In this document: one piece after another, positions 34,407-44,106 of the stretch
How the letters are laid out: every line of letters begins with the position of its first letter
Numbering within the stretch: position 1 is the stretch's first letter
NCBI GenBank assembly: GCA_038396625.1
Contig: CP121688.1
Coordinates: 2,108,001-2,172,000, forward strand
Reading direction: 5' to 3'
From: G038396625 sp038396625
GTDB taxonomy: Bacteria > Bacillota > Clostridia > Peptostreptococcales > Thermotaleaceae
Length of the DNA stretch: 64,000 nucleotides
Translations under genes and position numbers: made by a program
Notes under the pieces: generated by a model
The model's database searches: none
The model's input: the letters and a program-made list of their open reading frames with translations, nothing else
What the model was told of the DNA's origin: nothing

Positions 34407-35729
34407 TTATCTTCCTATACAATAGTATTGAAATCCCTCTTTCTCTACTTCATCCCGCTCATAGATATTTCTAAAATCAAAAAAGTAATTATCTTTCATG
34501 ATATTTTTGATTTGACATAAATCTAGATTTCTAAATTCATTCCATTCTGTCAATATCACCAAGCCATCTGTTCCTTGTACAGCTTCATATGGATTATTAC
34601 AAAATTGAAGATTATTTTGAATATGTTCAAATCTCCATTTTCCCTCTTTTTCTCCTTTAGGGTCATATATCTTCATTTTTACTTTTTCTTTTGCTAATTT
34701 TTCTAAAATAACTAAAGAAGGAGCTTCTCTCATATCATCTGTATCTGGTTTAAAAGTGATTCCTAATATCCCTAAGGTTTTATCAACTAAATTTCCCATA
34801 GCATACTTAATTTTCTCTAACATCTTATATTTTTGCTTTTCATTCGCACTAATTGTTTGTTCTATTAATGTTAAAGGTTCCCCATATTCTTGTCCTAGTC
34901 TTACCAAAGCCTTTGTATCCTTAGGAAAACAACTTCCACCATATCCAGGTCCAGGATTTAGAAATTTTGGACTAATACGTTGGTCCATACCCATCGCTCT
35001 AGCTACATAGATAATATCTGCTTTTACTCTTTCACAGAGAGTTGCTAGTTCATTAATATAGGTAATTTTCATAGCCAAAAATGCATTTGAGGCATATTTT
35101 ATCATTTCTGCTGTTTCTATATTCGTAATAAGAAAAGGAATTTTCTGTTGATAGAAAAAACTATAAACATTCTCTAGCATGCTCCTAGCTCTTTCTGATT
35201 CTACTCCTAAAATAATACGATCTGGATGAATAAAATCATCTATTGCAGATCCTTCTCTTAAAAATTCTGGATTTGATACTACATCAAAAGTATAATTTTC
35301 TTTTCTCTCTTTTAAGATATTTGAAATTATTTTTTTAATTTTTTGACCTGTCCCTACAGGAACAGTCGATTTAGTAACAATGACTTTATAACCGTTTATA
35401 TATTTCCCAATATCTTCAGCAACTTGTATTATATACTGTAAATCCGCACTTCCATCTTCTGTAGGAGGCGTTCCAACGGCTATGAAAATAATTTCACTCT
35501 GTTTTACAGCGGTTTTTATATCTGTAGAAAAATGCAACCTTTGATAAGAAACATTTTTTTTCACAAGATTGCCCAATCTAGGTTCATAAATTGGAATTTC
35601 TCCCTGCTGCAATGCATTAATTTTTTTTTCATTGTTATCTATACATAATACATCCATCCCAAAATCAGCTAAACATGCTCCGGTTACTAATCCTACGTAG
35701 CCAGAGCCGATGATCCCAATTTTATGCAT
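34407..35729 (-). CDS. UDP-glucose/UDP-sugar 6-dehydrogenase
   Basis: NAD-dependent enzyme of 440 residues that oxidises UDP-glucose (or a UDP-HexNAc) to the uronic acid. The Rossmann motif is GIIGSGYVGLVTGACLADFG. NPEFLREGSA and the catalytic-cysteine motif GYGGSCFPKD are present, followed by LGITFKPDTDDMREAPS. It looks most like the UDP-glucose type (TuaD/Ugd), so UDP-glucuronate is the likely product, giving an acidic polymer. RBS GAGGGGA before the ATG. It is downstream of a 4-epimerase gene. Confidence 0.92.
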   Translation of the reverse strand: MHKIGIIGSGYVGLVTGACLADFGMDVLCIDNNEKKINALQQGEIPIYEPRLGNLVKKNVSYQRLHFSTDIKTAVKQSEIIFIAVGTPPTEDGSADLQYIIQVAEDIGKYINGYKVIVTKSTVPVGTGQKIKKIISNILKERKENYTFDVVSNPEFLREGSAIDDFIHPDRIILGVESERARSMLENVYSFFYQQKIPFLITNIETAEMIKYASNAFLAMKITYINELATLCERVKADIIYVARAMGMDQRISPKFLNPGPGYGGSCFPKDTKALVRLGQEYGEPLTLIEQTISANEKQKYKMLEKIKYAMGNLVDKTLGILGITFKPDTDDMREAPSLVILEKLAKEKVKMKIYDPKGEKEGKWRFEHIQNNLQFCNNPYEAVQGTDGLVILTEWNEFRNLDLCQIKNIMKDNYFFDFRNIYERDEVEKEGFQYYCIGR

Positions 35730-35819
35730 ATCTATTCCCCTCTTTACTTTCTATTTCATTTATAATCATTTTTATTTCTTTATATACACAATTCCTTATA
35801 TTATAAAAATATTTGTATT

Positions 35820-36794
35820 TTACAAATTGTTTTTATACCAATGTATCGTCAATGCCAAACCTGTATCTATATCGTATTTTGGGCAATATCCCAATATTTC
35901 CATAGCTTTTGCAATATCTGCATGAGAATACTTCACATCTCCATCTCGTTCTTGCTCATAAACAGGCTTAATATTCACTTTCAGTCTTTTACATAGCATT
36001 GCATATAACTCATTTAAGCTAATGCTTTTGCCATACGCTATATTAAAAACTTCTCCTAAGGCTTCTTCTCCAGCTAAACATGCTTTTAAGTTCGCTTGTA
36101 TGACATCCTCTATATAAGTAAAATCTCTTGATTGGGCTCCATCTCCATAAATTGTTGGGGATTCTTTTTTAAGAAGTTTTTGTACAAAGATAGGTATTAC
36201 TGCTGCATATACTGAATGGGCATCTTGTCTTTTCCCAAAAACATTAAAATATCTTAAACCTATAGTAGGCAATCCATATTGTTCAAAAAAATTTTTAGCA
36301 TATATTTCATTGGCTAGCTTTGTAATGGCATATGGAGAAAGTGGTTTACCCAATCTATTTTCTTTTTTTAGTAAACTGCATTCATCTCCATACACTGCGG
36401 ATGATGACGCATATACAAGTTTTTGTACTTGGTTATCTTTGGCTGCAATCATCATATTTAACATACCTGTTATATTGATGTCGTTGGTTGTTTTAGGATC
36501 GTTTATAGACCATGGTACAGAACCTAAGGCTGCTTGATGAAGTACATAATCTATAGATTTACATGCCCTCTGACAGTCTTCTATATTTCGTATATCTCCC
36601 TTTATCAGTTTAAAATTAGGATGACATAAAAATTCTTTCATATTTTTCTCTTTCCCTGTTGAGAAATTATCTAGAACCTTTACTTTATAGCCAAAATGTA
36701 ATATTTTTTCAACAAGATTCGAACCGATAAAACCCGCTCCACCTGTTACTAAAAACTTAGTGTGTTTAGGAAAATTGTATCCATCATTACCCAT
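35820..36794 (-). CDS. NAD-dependent UDP-sugar 4-epimerase (WbpP-like)
   Basis: Extended SDR of 324 residues. NAD site VTGGAGFIGSNLVEKIL, active site SSSAVYG and YAITK, and LRYFNVFGKRQDAHSVYAAVIP, a block shared with WbpP-type UDP-GlcNAc/UDP-GalNAc 4-epimerases. It would interconvert gluco and galacto forms of a UDP-HexNAc or UDP-hexose. GGAGG lies seven bases before the ATG at 36794; a longer frame to 36842 includes that RBS and is unlikely. Together with the dehydrogenase it supplies donor sugars for the GT4 enzymes. Confidence 0.88.
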   Translation of the reverse strand: MGNDGYNFPKHTKFLVTGGAGFIGSNLVEKILHFGYKVKVLDNFSTGKEKNMKEFLCHPNFKLIKGDIRNIEDCQRACKSIDYVLHQAALGSVPWSINDPKTTNDINITGMLNMMIAAKDNQVQKLVYASSSAVYGDECSLLKKENRLGKPLSPYAITKLANEIYAKNFFEQYGLPTIGLRYFNVFGKRQDAHSVYAAVIPIFVQKLLKKESPTIYGDGAQSRDFTYIEDVIQANLKACLAGEEALGEVFNIAYGKSISLNELYAMLCKRLKVNIKPVYEQERDGDVKYSHADIAKAMEILGYCPKYDIDTGLALTIHWYKNNL

Positions 36795-36884
36795 TTTATA
36801 TCCTCCAATATAAATGTCCCATATGCTCTTATTTTTCTCCAATATTCGCCAACACTGTTAACGGAAAGTTATACGTTTAACATT

Positions 36885-38759
36885 CTAAAGGAAATTTTTA
36901 TAGTACCATTTTTGAAATACATACAAAGTCCACAATTTAAAAGAATTATCATTGTTATTGTTCAAATGCTCTTGTATTGTTTTATGAATATAATCATAAT
37001 TAAAAATGTCTTGTGACAATATCGTTTCTTTGGAAGTGAGGTATAGCAATTCTTCCTTTAAAGGACCTTTTAACCATGCTCCTACAGGTACATTAAATCC
37101 ATGCTTAGGCATATGAATTATTTTTGGGGGTAAAATATCTTTAAAGGTTTCTTTAAGGATATATTTTGTTTTATTTTTATTTAATTTAAAATTGCTTGGT
37201 ATTTTAAATGATAATTCCACAACATCTTTATCTAAAAATGGTGACCTTTTTTCTATAGAATTTAACATGCTCATTCTATCCACTTTCGTAAGTAAGCCAC
37301 CTTCTAAAAACATTTTAGTATCTAAATGTAAACTCTTTATAAGTGGATCTCCTTGTACCTCCTCATAAAGTCTTTTGATGCTTTCTTTGATGTCTTTATA
37401 GTTTTTTTTGCTTAATAGCTGTTGCCGCAATTGATCTTGATAGGCAAGACTTAACATTTCATACTTCATGGTATATCCATCACAGGCCTCTGATGAACGA
37501 ATAACCCTCTTTACTTTTCTTAATTTACTATTAACGAAAGGGTGATGGGGTATTTTATAAATCATACTTTCAATGAACCTTTTTCTTAAGATTTTTGGTA
37601 TCCTATCATATAAATTTCTATAATACTGTATTAAATATTGATTAGACCCTGCAAATATCTGATCAGCACCATCACCGGTCAATACAACTTTAACTTTTTC
37701 ACCAGCTAATTTAGATGCAAAATAAGTAGGGATCGCAGATGCATCTGCAAAAGGTTCATCAAAATGCATAATGATTCTATCTAAAATGTCTAATGTATCA
37801 TCATAGTTTAAAATAAAACGATGGGGATTGGTTTTATTAAATTTTGCAACTTCATTTGCTTTCCTCGACTCATCGTATTCTTTGACATTAAATCCTATGG
37901 AAAAAGTATGCACAGATTTATTAAACAATCTTGACATAATTCCAACAATGATGCTAGAATCTATGCCACCGCTTAAAAAAGCCCCAACTGGTACATCACT
38001 TATCATTTTATTTCTAACAGATTGCATTAAAATCTTTCTTAGGTTTTCCTTACATTCATTAAAACTCATTATAGTATTTTGTGTGTTTATCTTTTTGCTC
38101 AGGCTATAATATTGAAACTTTTCAACGCTATTCTCAATTATTTTCATACAATACCCAGGTTCTAGCTTATATGCATTCTTAAAAATTGTATTTGGAGCAG
38201 GAATATATGTGAATGTAAGATATTGATTTAATGCCTCAATATTGATATCTTTTTTTATCTCACATGCTAAAATTGATTTTAATTCTGATGCAAATATAAA
38301 TTGATCTTGGTCATCATAATAATATAAAGGTTTTTCACCAAATCTATCTCTCGCTAAAATAAATGCATCCTCGTTCATATCATAAATAGCAATTGCGAAC
38401 ATACCATTGATTTTATCAAATATATTTATTCCATATTGTTTGTATCCACAAATAAGGATTTCTGTATCCTCATCAGTGTAAAAAACATGTCCTTTATCCA
38501 TTAAATCTTTTCTTAACTCCATGGAATTATAGATTGTTCCATCCCACACAATAGCCAGTTTGCGATCTTCGTAATAAATAGGAAGCCCTTGAGTTTTGGA
38601 ATGTGTTATCAAAAGCTTTCTATATGCAATAGCCACATTTTTATTCACATAAATACTTTCTCCGTCAGGGCCCCTATGAATCATCAAACGATTTAGCTTA
38701 AATATTTCTTTTTCCTTTATTTGCTTATTTTTTGCGATCATACCAATGATTCCACTCAA
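36885..38759 (-). CDS. asnB: Asparagine synthase-like protein with degenerate glutaminase domain
   Basis: Protein of 624 residues with the AsnB two-domain layout. The synthetase half is complete: PP-loop GAFLSGGIDSSII, then VLTGDGADQIFAG. The N-terminal Ntn domain is altered. Residue 2 is Ser (start TTG, then AGT) where the family has the catalytic Cys (MCGI). The glutamine-binding NGEIYN motif reads DGTIYN. An in-frame stop lies just upstream and the next ATG is residue 7, so no alternative start restores Cys2. It likely uses free ammonia or another amine, or has a new role in sugar amidation. It is the first gene of the polysaccharide series. Confidence 0.9.
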   Translation of the reverse strand: MSGIIGMIAKNKQIKEKEIFKLNRLMIHRGPDGESIYVNKNVAIAYRKLLITHSKTQGLPIYYEDRKLAIVWDGTIYNSMELRKDLMDKGHVFYTDEDTEILICGYKQYGINIFDKINGMFAIAIYDMNEDAFILARDRFGEKPLYYYDDQDQFIFASELKSILACEIKKDINIEALNQYLTFTYIPAPNTIFKNAYKLEPGYCMKIIENSVEKFQYYSLSKKINTQNTIMSFNECKENLRKILMQSVRNKMISDVPVGAFLSGGIDSSIIVGIMSRLFNKSVHTFSIGFNVKEYDESRKANEVAKFNKTNPHRFILNYDDTLDILDRIIMHFDEPFADASAIPTYFASKLAGEKVKVVLTGDGADQIFAGSNQYLIQYYRNLYDRIPKILRKRFIESMIYKIPHHPFVNSKLRKVKRVIRSSEACDGYTMKYEMLSLAYQDQLRQQLLSKKNYKDIKESIKRLYEEVQGDPLIKSLHLDTKMFLEGGLLTKVDRMSMLNSIEKRSPFLDKDVVELSFKIPSNFKLNKNKTKYILKETFKDILPPKIIHMPKHGFNVPVGAWLKGPLKEELLYLTSKETILSQDIFNYDYIHKTIQEHLNNNNDNSFKLWTLYVFQKWYYKNFL

Positions 38760-38924
38760 CTTCTCTCTGCCCCCTAACGGTTATAAAATCTTATATCCAT
38801 TCATAAATCCTTTTCATATATTAATTTATTCTTTAGCCTATAAAATGGTGATATGATAAACAAACTGTTAGACGTAGAGTGTCCTTATATTATTGAATTA
38901 AATTGTATTAATAACTCTATAAAA

Positions 38925-38966
38925 AATAATCCATATCATGTGCATCTGCACATGATATGGATTATT
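38925..38966 (-). terminator. Terminator of the ornithine degradation operon
   Basis: Perfect 20-bp inverted repeat with a 2-base loop (arm ends AATAATCCATATC and ATGGATTATT), ten bases past the orr stop. The minus-strand tail is TTTTTTATAG. Confidence 0.88.
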
Positions 38967-38976
38967 TCAAACAGTT

Positions 38977-40041
38977 TTATTTCATTACTTTTTGAATATA
39001 TTCTGAGGTCATTAGTTGGAGCAACGCTCCATATTCAACCTCAAATCTTATTTCATCTCCTACTCTATACTCCTTTTCACAATCCGTTACATCCATAATA
39101 AGATGGTCGCTGCTAGCTCCTAATATAATTATCCTTTTATCTAAAGGTGTTATATTGGTAACAGATACATCCTGTCTTCCTACACCAAGAATTGCTCGTT
39201 TTCGAATGCCTCTATCAACAAATGTTGGTTTATTTCCAAAAGCATCTACTCCAATCTCACCTATTGGTGTAGACGGTTTTTCTTTTAATTCTATAATTTC
39301 TGCTACAAAGGTAAATGCATCTTGATAAGTATCTTTAATAATATTGCCATAGGCCGTTTCTCTACCTAACAAAACAGATTCTCCTAATCTTAAATGATTG
39401 ATTCGCTTTGGCATTTCATCTTTCTCTAACAAATATAAGCTACTTGAGTTACCCCCTGAAATAATCTCTAAAGAAATATCAAACTGGTTTTCAATCATAC
39501 TTGCTATTTCTGTCAACATTCCTAGGTTTTGAGTATTTGGAATAACTCCTCCATAACAAGTTAAGTTAGTTCCAATGCCTATTAATTGAATCCCTTCCAG
39601 TTTTAATATATCTCCTACAATATCTATTGCATGATCCTGCCAAACGCCCTCTCGCAAATCTCCTAAATCTATCATTAGAATAATCTTATGGACTTTATCC
39701 TGTGCCACAGCAGCTTGCCCTAATGCTTTTATCGTCTCAAGCTCAGAATTCAGACTAATATCCCCATATTTTACAACGTCCTCTACTTGACTTTTCATAG
39801 GTAATCTCAAAAGGAGCTTTGGAATCTCAATCGACGCAATTTTTTTAAGGTTTTCTATTCGTGAATCTGCAAGCATCACTACGCCACCCTCAACAATGGC
39901 TTGTGCTATTTCTGGATTTCCACAGAATACCTTCGTGACACCTGCTAACTGGATATTTGACCTTTTACATCTTTCAGCTAATACTTTGGTATTATGCTTA
40001 ATTTTATTCAAATCAACCTCAAGTCTTGGACAGATATTCAC
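38977..40041 (-). CDS. orr: Ornithine racemase
   Basis: PLP enzyme of fold type III (alanine racemase-like, N-terminal domain) that makes D-ornithine, the substrate of ornithine 4,5-aminomutase. The 354 residues start ICPRLEVDLNKIKHNTKVL, and the PLP lysine is in AGVTKVFCGN. DLGDLREGV and GGNSSSLYLLE are also typical. The GTG start has GGAGG seven bases upstream. It is the last gene of the operon; context with oraSE makes the ornithine assignment strong over alanine racemase. Confidence 0.92.
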   Translation of the reverse strand: MNICPRLEVDLNKIKHNTKVLAERCKRSNIQLAGVTKVFCGNPEIAQAIVEGGVVMLADSRIENLKKIASIEIPKLLLRLPMKSQVEDVVKYGDISLNSELETIKALGQAAVAQDKVHKIILMIDLGDLREGVWQDHAIDIVGDILKLEGIQLIGIGTNLTCYGGVIPNTQNLGMLTEIASMIENQFDISLEIISGGNSSSLYLLEKDEMPKRINHLRLGESVLLGRETAYGNIIKDTYQDAFTFVAEIIELKEKPSTPIGEIGVDAFGNKPTFVDRGIRKRAILGVGRQDVSVTNITPLDKRIIILGASSDHLIMDVTDCEKEYRVGDEIRFEVEYGALLQLMTSEYIQKVMK

Positions 40042-40094
40042 CTTGTTGCCTCCTCTCTTTAAATAGATAGCCGGGATATATTCCCGGCTAATGT

Positions 40095-41453
40095 TTATTC
40101 TATGTCTAAGCTCTGCTTCATTAAAGATAATGCAGCCTCTGGATATTTTTTAGATAATACCCCTAGGGAAGCCATAATATAGTGGTTGTCAATAATAATT
40201 TTTGCTTCGGTCGTAGGTAATAAATAATCTCCTTTATTTTTCGTTGCTATTTGTTTTAATATTTCTACCCTATTCGGTAATCTTGTTAAAGCGCCGCCCG
40301 TTCCAACAATCCACTGAACATTGGTAAGATCTTTCCCTTCTGCCAATGTCTTTTTACCTGAAGGACCGTATAAATTTCTTAATTGCCCTGCATGACGTTG
40401 TACTGCCGTTAAAACTGCTTCTTGTGTCAGCATTTCTACAAATTTTATTAATGCTGGTGTATCCGGTATGGGTTTATGGTTTTTCATTAATTCTTCTATA
40501 TCAAGTCCAAGTTTTTCACTTAATAGCTCTTTCCCAATTCTTTCTACAAGGTTTGGCATATTCACATACACACCAAGATCACCTTCTACAGTTCTCTTTG
40601 CTATTGGCTCTGGACTAATAAGAATCCTATTGATTTCTTCACTTCCCTCTGTCACAGAATGAAGGTCGGTAGTAGCTCCTCCTACATCTAAGGTAATCAA
40701 ATCACCTATAGCTTCTTTTAAAAGCTTTGAAGCTTCCATCACAGCCCCTGGAGTAGGAATGATGGGACCATTCACTAATTCTCTCACGCTTGCCATTCCA
40801 GGTGCATGTATGATATGCTCTTCAAATGCATCTTGAATTAATTTCCTTGTAGGTTCAACATTTAACTGATCAATCTTAGGATAAACATTATCTACAATAT
40901 AGAGTTGATTCGGCTTATCCTTAAAAATTTCACGAATTTCTTCTTGATTCTCGATATTGCCTGCATAGACCACTGGAGTTTGAATATTCATATCTGCAAT
41001 TAGCTCAGCATTGTGCAGTGCAGTATCTCTTTCTCCGTAGTCAACCCCCCCAGCAATTAATATAAGATTTGGATGAATTTCATTGATTTTCTTGATATCT
41101 GTTCTTCTTAACCTGCCGCCAGTAACTTGATGGATAATAGCCCCAGCACCTAAAGCAGCTTCCTTTGCTGCACGTACGGTCATATCATACACCAAACCAT
41201 GTACAGTCATTTTTAATCCACCCGCTGCACTGCTGGTAGCTAACATATCATCATAAGACAGCGTATCGATTTTTAATTTATTTTTCAAATCATCTATCGC
41301 TGCTTGAAGACCTATATTGACGTCACCTTCAAATACACTAGTAGGAGCCTGCCCCTGTCCAATAAACTTTGGATGATCTGTGTGAATATCTGCAAACGCA
41401 TTGACTACAGTAGTAGTACTGCCTATCTCTGCAACCAAAACATTAATTTTCAT
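40095..41453 (-). CDS. GlmL/MutL family protein (probable aminomutase reactivase)
   Basis: ASKHA-fold ATPase of 452 residues. The phosphate-binding loop is AEIGSTTTVVNAF. GGVDYGERDTALHNAE and LITLDVGGATTDLHSV are typical of GlmL. In glutamate mutase loci the homologue is thought to reactivate the B12 enzyme; the same job for OraSE is inferred from its place directly after oraE. The ATG overlaps the end of oraE by 11 bases. It should not be confused with the DNA repair protein MutL. Confidence 0.88.
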   Translation of the reverse strand: MKINVLVAEIGSTTTVVNAFADIHTDHPKFIGQGQAPTSVFEGDVNIGLQAAIDDLKNKLKIDTLSYDDMLATSSAAGGLKMTVHGLVYDMTVRAAKEAALGAGAIIHQVTGGRLRRTDIKKINEIHPNLILIAGGVDYGERDTALHNAELIADMNIQTPVVYAGNIENQEEIREIFKDKPNQLYIVDNVYPKIDQLNVEPTRKLIQDAFEEHIIHAPGMASVRELVNGPIIPTPGAVMEASKLLKEAIGDLITLDVGGATTDLHSVTEGSEEINRILISPEPIAKRTVEGDLGVYVNMPNLVERIGKELLSEKLGLDIEELMKNHKPIPDTPALIKFVEMLTQEAVLTAVQRHAGQLRNLYGPSGKKTLAEGKDLTNVQWIVGTGGALTRLPNRVEILKQIATKNKGDYLLPTTEAKIIIDNHYIMASLGVLSKKYPEAALSLMKQSLDIE

Positions 41454-43653
41454 TATTCATTTCCCTTCTTTTCTTTACAAGGAAAGTAGCCACATGTACA
41501 CCTTTACTTCCTCTACCAAACCCTGCATCAACGCCTTGTTTAACAGCTATTTCTGGCGTCACTTGGGTTCCACCAGCAGCAATCATAATTCGATCACGAA
41601 TACCTTTTTCTATACATAACTCGTGCATTCTTTTCATGTTTTTATAATGAATTTCATCATGGCTAATGATAGTAGACATCAAAATTGCATCTGCATTTAA
41701 TTCTATGGCTGCATCTACTAGTTTCTCTAATGGTACCGATGTACCAAGATAATGACATTCTATACCATACTTTTCTATACCACCATGTTTAATGTCAATA
41801 ATTTCTCTTAGTCCCACAGAATGTTCGTCTTCTCCTACAGTACCTGCAACAATTTTCATAGGTTTTTCTTCTATATCTGCACGAATTTCTTCGTCTGACA
41901 TGATTTCAGGCTCAGGAGGAATTACCAGTGAATCTGCATCCACCGTAAAAGCTACTCTTCCTTTTAATTGGATTCTTGTTCCTTCTGCGGGATGCATGAT
42001 TTCTTTGTGAATCACTTCTACATCTTCTAATCCCATTTTCTTACCCATTTCAAGTGCAGCAAATTCCGCGACTCTTCTGCTAGCAGGTAAGAAAAGATCT
42101 AGCTGAACAATACCATCACCCATCCATTCAACTTCAGGTTTAATCTTGCTTGTCTCTCTCAATTCTTTGGTTTCTTCTAATCTTACATTTACATTATCTG
42201 TTTCATCTAATTCGTCAATATATATAATTTTCTCAGGTGCTTCAAAGGTACAACCATTGATAAGCTTAGAAGGATTGTCGGCAACTGCTTCATCATATTG
42301 GGCAACATTGTTATACCCAAAATGAGCGGTAACCGGTGCAAAATAATCTTTGTCTCTTTCAAAAATTGCCCCTGCACCTACGCCACCTTCACTTTTTCTA
42401 GCAATACCATCACCATTTCTTTCTGGATAATACCCAGAATCTACGAAAAATCCTTCTTCCACTGCTTTAAAGTATCCACCTACTTCAAGCATTTCTTCCA
42501 TAAACAATACAGCTCTTTCTTTTAGTTCACGTACTTTTTCTGGCAAATATCCTTCTTTTTTTAATTCCACTAAATCTAACAAACCATCCATACCTACTAA
42601 AGCTTGTTTTGCCGTATCACAAGCTTCTACATTATAAATATGCCAAGGCACATTTCTTCCTTCATCTGGTGTAATGGTTGATTGAATATCTGCACTTGTT
42701 AATCTTGAAATCATCAAGTTCAATACATGGGTAACAGTTGCTTCTCTTGTAGAAGATTCCATATATTTTGTATTCATCTGAGCCCTCATTCTATACTCAG
42801 AAAATAAATCTCTTAAAGCCACTGCATAAGGTAAATCCAAATGCATACAAGGTGCTGGAGGTGCCGTAGGTGGTACAGTAGATAAACAAATATTTGATTT
42901 CTTCATACCTACCTTTACAGAAAAAATTGAGTTAAGTGCATGTTGTACCATTAGTTCAGGCATAACCTTCCATGCTTCCCTAGCTGTTGCATTGGCATTA
43001 TGGGCACCATCAATTTGTGCAATATCTGCCCATGTCATCATCGTCTTAGATTCTGCCGCATCTACAAAAGAGCGTACCATATTGATGTTTCTATACAATA
43101 CATTGTACTGAGGGTCTTGGTGTGCACCATTTACGCCTTCTTCTGCAAACATTACAGCAATATCAGGACCTGCAACACCACTTACATAGGAATGATAATT
43201 GATTGGTCTTCCTACTTCTTCTTCAATCAGATCTAGTGCTTTTCTTTGTGCTCTTACTTGCTTTCTAGTAATGGGAATACCACCGATTCCTTGTGGTGTT
43301 CCTTCGATCAAGCCATCAAAATGGGATTGACCAGCAGTTCTTATAACCATAATGTGGTCAGCACCATGCCAAGCAGCCATCCTCATACGTCTTATATCAT
43401 CTTCGAATCTACCAGAAGCGATTTCTGTTGTAATGGAATAATCTGGTTGCGGATCAATATCTCCAAAATACTTTGCAGAAGGTAGTGGTACACTGTTTTT
43501 AAGAGGCGTAGAACAATTTTTGTAGGTAAACGGACCTACTTCTAAGTTTTCTTCCTGTTTTCTCCAAACCCAACCTCTTCTTTTAGGTCTATAATTTTCA
43601 AGATCATGTAATATTTCTTTTATATCTAATTTTTCATTCTTTTTTAGTTCCAT
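41443..43653 (-). CDS. oraE: D-ornithine 4,5-aminomutase, large subunit
   Basis: B12- and PLP-dependent enzyme that moves the terminal amino group of D-ornithine to C4, giving 2,4-diaminopentanoate. The 736 residues hold a TIM-barrel domain and a C-terminal Rossmann B12 domain. The cobalt-ligand motif is DEHSVG (His611 by my count), and the PLP lysine should be Lys622 in IIDIKHGG. The 11-residue gap equals that between His618 and Lys629 of the Clostridium sticklandii enzyme as I recall it. The start overlaps the oraS stop by one base, matching 1:1 synthesis. Confidence 0.96.
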   Translation of the reverse strand: MELKKNEKLDIKEILHDLENYRPKRRGWVWRKQEENLEVGPFTYKNCSTPLKNSVPLPSAKYFGDIDPQPDYSITTEIASGRFEDDIRRMRMAAWHGADHIMVIRTAGQSHFDGLIEGTPQGIGGIPITRKQVRAQRKALDLIEEEVGRPINYHSYVSGVAGPDIAVMFAEEGVNGAHQDPQYNVLYRNINMVRSFVDAAESKTMMTWADIAQIDGAHNANATAREAWKVMPELMVQHALNSIFSVKVGMKKSNICLSTVPPTAPPAPCMHLDLPYAVALRDLFSEYRMRAQMNTKYMESSTREATVTHVLNLMISRLTSADIQSTITPDEGRNVPWHIYNVEACDTAKQALVGMDGLLDLVELKKEGYLPEKVRELKERAVLFMEEMLEVGGYFKAVEEGFFVDSGYYPERNGDGIARKSEGGVGAGAIFERDKDYFAPVTAHFGYNNVAQYDEAVADNPSKLINGCTFEAPEKIIYIDELDETDNVNVRLEETKELRETSKIKPEVEWMGDGIVQLDLFLPASRRVAEFAALEMGKKMGLEDVEVIHKEIMHPAEGTRIQLKGRVAFTVDADSLVIPPEPEIMSDEEIRADIEEKPMKIVAGTVGEDEHSVGLREIIDIKHGGIEKYGIECHYLGTSVPLEKLVDAAIELNADAILMSTIISHDEIHYKNMKRMHELCIEKGIRDRIMIAAGGTQVTPEIAVKQGVDAGFGRGSKGVHVATFLVKKRREMNNEN

Positions 43654-44018
43654 TATTTTACACCTCCTTCAAACATTCCAATTACCTCATCCCAGTATTG
43701 ACCTTCTAACAATGCTAAACCTGCTTCTCGTATCTCCATATCTTTTGCTTTTGCTAATTTATATACCACATGGCCAGCGCCTTTTCCCATGAGACCTCGA
43801 TCCATGACCCCTTCCACAATTCCTTTTGCCTCTAAGCTGGAAAAACCCATACGCAATAATACTGATCTTTCAATAGAAGGTGTCGTATTTTTATGGGCTA
43901 ATTCTAATAATGGATCTACAAGTTTTCCAGCTAGCTCCCAAAATCTTTCTTTTAGTTGTTCATCGGTCAGATTTTGCAGATGCTGTCTTCGTTGTTGAAA
44001 ATCATCAGCTCTCTTCAT
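43653..44018 (-). CDS. oraS: D-ornithine 4,5-aminomutase, small subunit
   Basis: Protein of 121 residues that pairs with OraE; it begins MKRADDFQQRRQHLQNLTDEQL and has VLLRMGFSSLEAKGIV. It is not catalytic itself but is needed for the active heterodimer. RBS GGAGG before the ATG. A 34-base perfect palindrome lies between it and ortB upstream. It is translationally coupled to oraE. Confidence 0.95.
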   Translation of the reverse strand: MKRADDFQQRRQHLQNLTDEQLKERFWELAGKLVDPLLELAHKNTTPSIERSVLLRMGFSSLEAKGIVEGVMDRGLMGKGAGHVVYKLAKAKDMEIREAGLALLEGQYWDEVIGMFEGGVK

Positions 44019-44055
44019 TTTCTTTCCTCCAATTTTGATAGTTTATAGGACAATG

Positions 44056-44089
44056 AGCGTACAATATAAGCATGCTTATATTGTACGCT
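44056..44089. repeat. 34-base perfect palindrome between ortB and oraS
   Basis: Fully self-complementary sequence beginning AGCGTACAATATAAGC. In the operon mRNA it forms a 15-16 bp hairpin. The T-run (GTTTTCTTTTTTG) lies on the plus-strand side, that is before the hairpin in the mRNA sense as A's, so it is not a normal terminator for the operon. Confidence 0.85.
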
Positions 44090-44106
44090 GTTTTCTTTTT
44101 TGATTT

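Noticed and set aside
40095..41453. DNA mismatch repair MutL
   Set aside because: The protein is an ASKHA ATPase of the GlmL type in a B12 aminomutase operon; the shared name MutL is a coincidence.
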